NCBI RefSeq assembly: GCF_963678975.1
Contig: NC_089280.1
Span: 36,326,974-36,390,973 of the forward strand
Direction: 5' to 3'
Length of the DNA stretch: 64,000 nt
Origin: Dysidea avara
Lineage: Eukaryota; Porifera; Demospongiae; Dictyoceratida; Dysideidae
The translations under genes and the position numbers were made by a program. Of this stretch, positions 62,445-64,000 are shown one piece after another; the stretch's first letter is position 1; each line of letters starts with the position of its first letter. Below the pieces are notes generated by a model. That model did not search any database, was not told the DNA's origin, and worked only from the letters and a program-made list of their open reading frames with translations.

Positions 62445-63495
62445 TATACTGGTTAATAGCCATGGCTACTATAACTTCAGCAAGGAAAACCCTATGGTTA
62501 CTATGTGAAGGTGGTTACTATGTGAAGGTGGTTACTATGTGAAGGTGGTCGCTATGTGAAGGTGGTTACTATGTGAAGGTGGTTACTATGTGAAGGTGGC
62601 TACTATGTGAAGGTGGTTACTATGTGAAGGTGGCTACTATGTGAAGGTGGTCACTATGTGAAGGTGGTCACTATGTGAAGGTGGTCACTATGTGAAGGTG
62701 GTTACTATGTGAAGGTGGTTACTATGTGAAGGTGGTTACTATGGGAAGGTGGTTACTATGTGAAGGTGGTTACTATGTGAAGGTGGTTACTATGTGAAGG
62801 TGGGTACTATGTGAAGGTGGTTACTATTTGAAGGTGGTTACTATGTGAAGGTGGGTACTATGTGAAGGTGGTCACTATGTGAAGGTGGTCACTATGTGAA
62901 GGTGGGTACTATGTGAAGGTGGTTACTATGTGAAGGTGGTTACTATGTGAAGGTGGGTACTATGTGAAGGTGGTTACTATGTGAAGGTGGTTACTATGTG
63001 AAGGTGGTCACTATGTGAAGGTGGTTACTATGTGAAGGTGGGTACTATTTGAAGGTGGTTACTATTTGAAGGTGGTTACTATGTGAAGGTGGCTACTATG
63101 TGAAGGTGGTTACTATGTGAAGGTGGTTACTATGTGAAGGTGGGTACTATGTGAAGGTGGTTACTATGTGAAGGTGGTTACTATCCAAGGGTAGCTTGTG
63201 TGGCAACAGCCTGTGGCGTTTATACAGATTCACGAGTGACTGACCTTGTTTAATCATCTTTCAATAATATAACTCATTTTAACTTCTCTCAAAAATGCTA
63301 TTTCCTGGCTTAAAACAACTCCTTTACCTGGTTACTGCTTCAAACATGTCTTATTAACCTTATTAACAGTTGCATCAGTATATTTAGATACAAGCCGTGG
63401 TTCTTATTCGAGGGCGGCTCTTATGACCATAATTCTAGGCTATGGAGCAGGGGCGGCTACTGTATGAGCTGCGGCTATTAACCGGTCAAATAAGA
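62445..63495. mobile_element. TIR element with internal 17-bp minisatellite (copy 2)
   Basis: The ends are TATACTGGTTAATAGCC (left) and GGCTATTAACCGGTCAAATA (right). The order of lead, array and right body matches 28985-30313. The right body is about 80-90% similar by eye (TGACCTTGTTTAATCATCT, CTCTCAAAAATGCTATTTCC, GATACAAGCCG, TAATTCTAGGCT). Confidence 0.8.
62496..63184. repeat. 17-bp minisatellite, about 40 copies
   Basis: The same GGTTACTATGTGAAGGT unit as at 29039-30051, with the variants GGTCACTATG, GGTGGGTACTATG and CTATTTGAA. The TGATGGTGG variant so common in copy 1 is absent here, so the two arrays expanded independently or were homogenised separately. Confidence 0.95.
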
Positions 63496-63499
63496 TCCA

Positions 63500-64000
63500 G
63501 GAATTTGTGGCCATTTTTTACTACAACAAATATGTACATTGTACCATTATCATGCTGAGCCAATTTCCTTAAATCCATATTTAGCCATCAGGAAGCCATA
63601 CTAGGTAACTAAGGAGTGGACAGGAAGTGGAAAGGCCAGGACAGGAAATGCTAACATGAAACACTACCTCAATAGATATATTATATTCATAGCCAAGAAT
63701 TGGTAATATTACACAATCATGTCATGTAATATGGACACAGCTCCCACAAGATGAGGCAGAGGATTTGATTGTGGCATCTTATATTAAGAGTAGAGTTACT
63801 GTAAACAATTTATCTTTGTCATATCAACTATCACATATCTGTGACCACAAATGGTGATTGGTATGATGATGAAATTAGTGTTATGACTCCATAGTTTGTT
63901 TACTAATAAAGTGTGTTGTACTGTCTGTTGGAGGACTTCTGTTTACTGTACAAGTTGTGATATCCTATGATTACACTATCCTGGATAATGGACAATGTCA
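63500..64000. other. No gene seen at the right edge
   Basis: I find no exon of the propeller gene between 62086 and the window end. A minus-strand upstream exon may lie beyond 64000. Confidence 0.35.

Overview
The window reads as animal nuclear DNA, most probably from a demosponge of the Amphimedon type. It is AT-rich, introns in the host genes are often only about 50-150 bp, and one intact gene has the Death-NACHT-LRR architecture expanded in sponge innate immunity. The other host genes (TMEM232-like, FAM78-like, and a beta-propeller gene resembling the LRRK2 C-terminus) are conserved metazoan families. No prokaryotic operon, CRISPR array, rRNA or intact tRNA gene was seen. The species is an inference.

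Layout. 397-14196 is one large transposon-like unit with inverted arms of about 1.3 kb and a 9-bp target duplication (TAAATAAGG). Its left arm has been broken by later insertions: a 6.4-kb Mutator-like element (746-7153) and a segment with a decayed non-LTR retrotransposon (8570-9760) and a TA-flanked MITE (10196-10991). The Mutator-like element carries a spliced minus-strand gene (SWIM zinc finger, PHD finger, peptidase-like C-terminus). That gene is itself broken by a 320-bp MITE with a TAA duplication and by a one-base frameshift. 15695-18829 is a four-exon NLR gene on the minus strand with a SINE-like insert in intron 1. 19-47 kb has no firmly supported host gene. It is a graveyard of LINE 3' ends, hAT, pogo-like and other MITEs, foldback palindromes and large tandem arrays: 17 bp x about 60 at 29 kb and 22 bp x 88 at 32-34 kb. 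48298-56614 is a 12-exon plus-strand TMEM232-like gene whose 4.2-kb first intron holds a MITE and a 35 bp x about 31 array. 57554-58384 is a single-exon FAM78-like gene (minus). 58865-62086 is the 3' part of a minus-strand gene ending in a WD40-type propeller; its 5' end was not found. A second 17-bp minisatellite element lies at 62445-63495.

How it fits together. The host genes are not an operon and share no obvious pathway. The NLR is a likely cytosolic immune sensor, TMEM232 is a cilium/sperm-associated family, FAM78 is uncharacterised, and the propeller gene may be a ROCO kinase. The most unusual signals are in the repeats. A short near-palindromic motif (GACTGYTCTATTAGAGTAT) recurs about 20 times over 50 kb, inside and beside unrelated elements. 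Two copies of one MITE family each contain a 17-bp minisatellite resembling the element's own subterminal sequence. A 303-bp-arm near-perfect palindrome lies at 24440-25070. Splice sites and reading-frame phases of the host genes and the Mutator-like gene were traced by hand and are consistent, but no database search was run.
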